Assembly: GCA_003538495.1 (NCBI GenBank)
Contig: DPSD01000371.1
Coordinates: 1-6,470 of the forward strand
Direction: 5' to 3'
From: Accumulibacter sp.
GTDB taxonomy: Bacteria > Pseudomonadota > Gammaproteobacteria > Burkholderiales > Rhodocyclaceae
Length of the DNA stretch: 6,470 nucleotides
Shown: in pieces, positions 6,389 through 6,470 of the stretch
Position numbering within the stretch: position 1 is the first letter of the stretch
How the letters are laid out: each line of letters starts with the position of its first letter
The notes under the pieces: generated by a model
The model's database searches: none
What the model was told of the DNA's origin: nothing
Seen by the model: the letters and a program-made list of their open reading frames with translations, nothing else
Program-made: the position numbers and the translations under genes

Positions 6389-6470
6389 GTCAATCAGTGA
6401 GATAGTGTCTGAACGAAAAGTCTAAAAACGCCTTTACTACAAATGCTTAGGAACGTTCAAAAAACAACCT
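6389..6470 (-). promoter_or_regulatory. AT-rich upstream region, probable promoter/operator of the toxin-antitoxin pair
   Basis: The stretch before the antitoxin is clearly AT-rich (17 of 50 bases are G or C in 6421-6470), unlike the neighbouring coding DNA, as expected for a promoter. The eight-base palindrome GAACGTTC sits at 6451-6458, and TTGAAC, a possible -35 element on the minus strand, overlaps it. No good -10 box is seen at the right distance. A loose dyad with TCAG/CTGA arms lies at about 6394-6412. RelB/DinJ complexes usually bind palindromes upstream of their own gene, but no clear operator can be assigned here. Confidence 0.3.

Noticed and set aside
1..6470. tRNA or rRNA genes, CRISPR arrays, insertion-sequence ends, phage attachment sites
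   Set aside because: I saw no cloverleaf-like sequence, no regularly spaced direct repeats, no transposase or integrase frame and no long terminal inverted repeats.

Overview
The window looks like part of a GC-rich proteobacterial chromosome, most likely in or near the Betaproteobacteria. This is an inference from the GC-rich codon use and the style of the toxin-antitoxin proteins; there is no marker gene. Every gene I can support lies on the minus strand, so transcription runs from the high coordinates to the low ones. The long plus-strand open frames are shadows of these genes.

In transcription order, an AT-rich upstream stretch (about 6379-6470) leads into a type II toxin-antitoxin pair: a RelB/DinJ-family antitoxin (6378-6100) and a YafQ-family mRNA-interferase toxin (6128-5799), overlapping by 29 bases. 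A 446-base region without an intact gene follows (5798-5353). It holds a short broken reading frame that resembles the C-terminal TOBE/Mop part of a molybdate-type ABC ATPase, and then the leader of the next operon.

The main feature is a tightly packed type I restriction-modification locus: hsdM (5352-3049, GTG start), a DUF1016/YhcG-type PDDEXK nuclease (3052-1913), hsdS (1916-501), and the N-terminal part of a RecF/OLD-like AAA ATPase (497 to beyond base 1). The first two junctions are ATGA stop-start overlaps, and the ATPase starts three bases after the hsdS stop, so all four are probably co-transcribed and translationally coupled. HsdM and HsdS would form the sequence-specific adenine methyltransferase. 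The restriction subunit HsdR is not in the window and would be expected further to the left.

The unusual part is the two accessory genes inside a type I locus: a second, apparently catalytically intact nuclease wedged between M and S, and an ATPase directly behind S. Together with the adjacent toxin-antitoxin pair this looks like a defence island. Other points of interest are a perfect 11-bp inverted repeat inside the nuclease gene, lower-GC DNA sampled in a target-recognition domain of hsdS, and a long C-terminal extension on HsdM.
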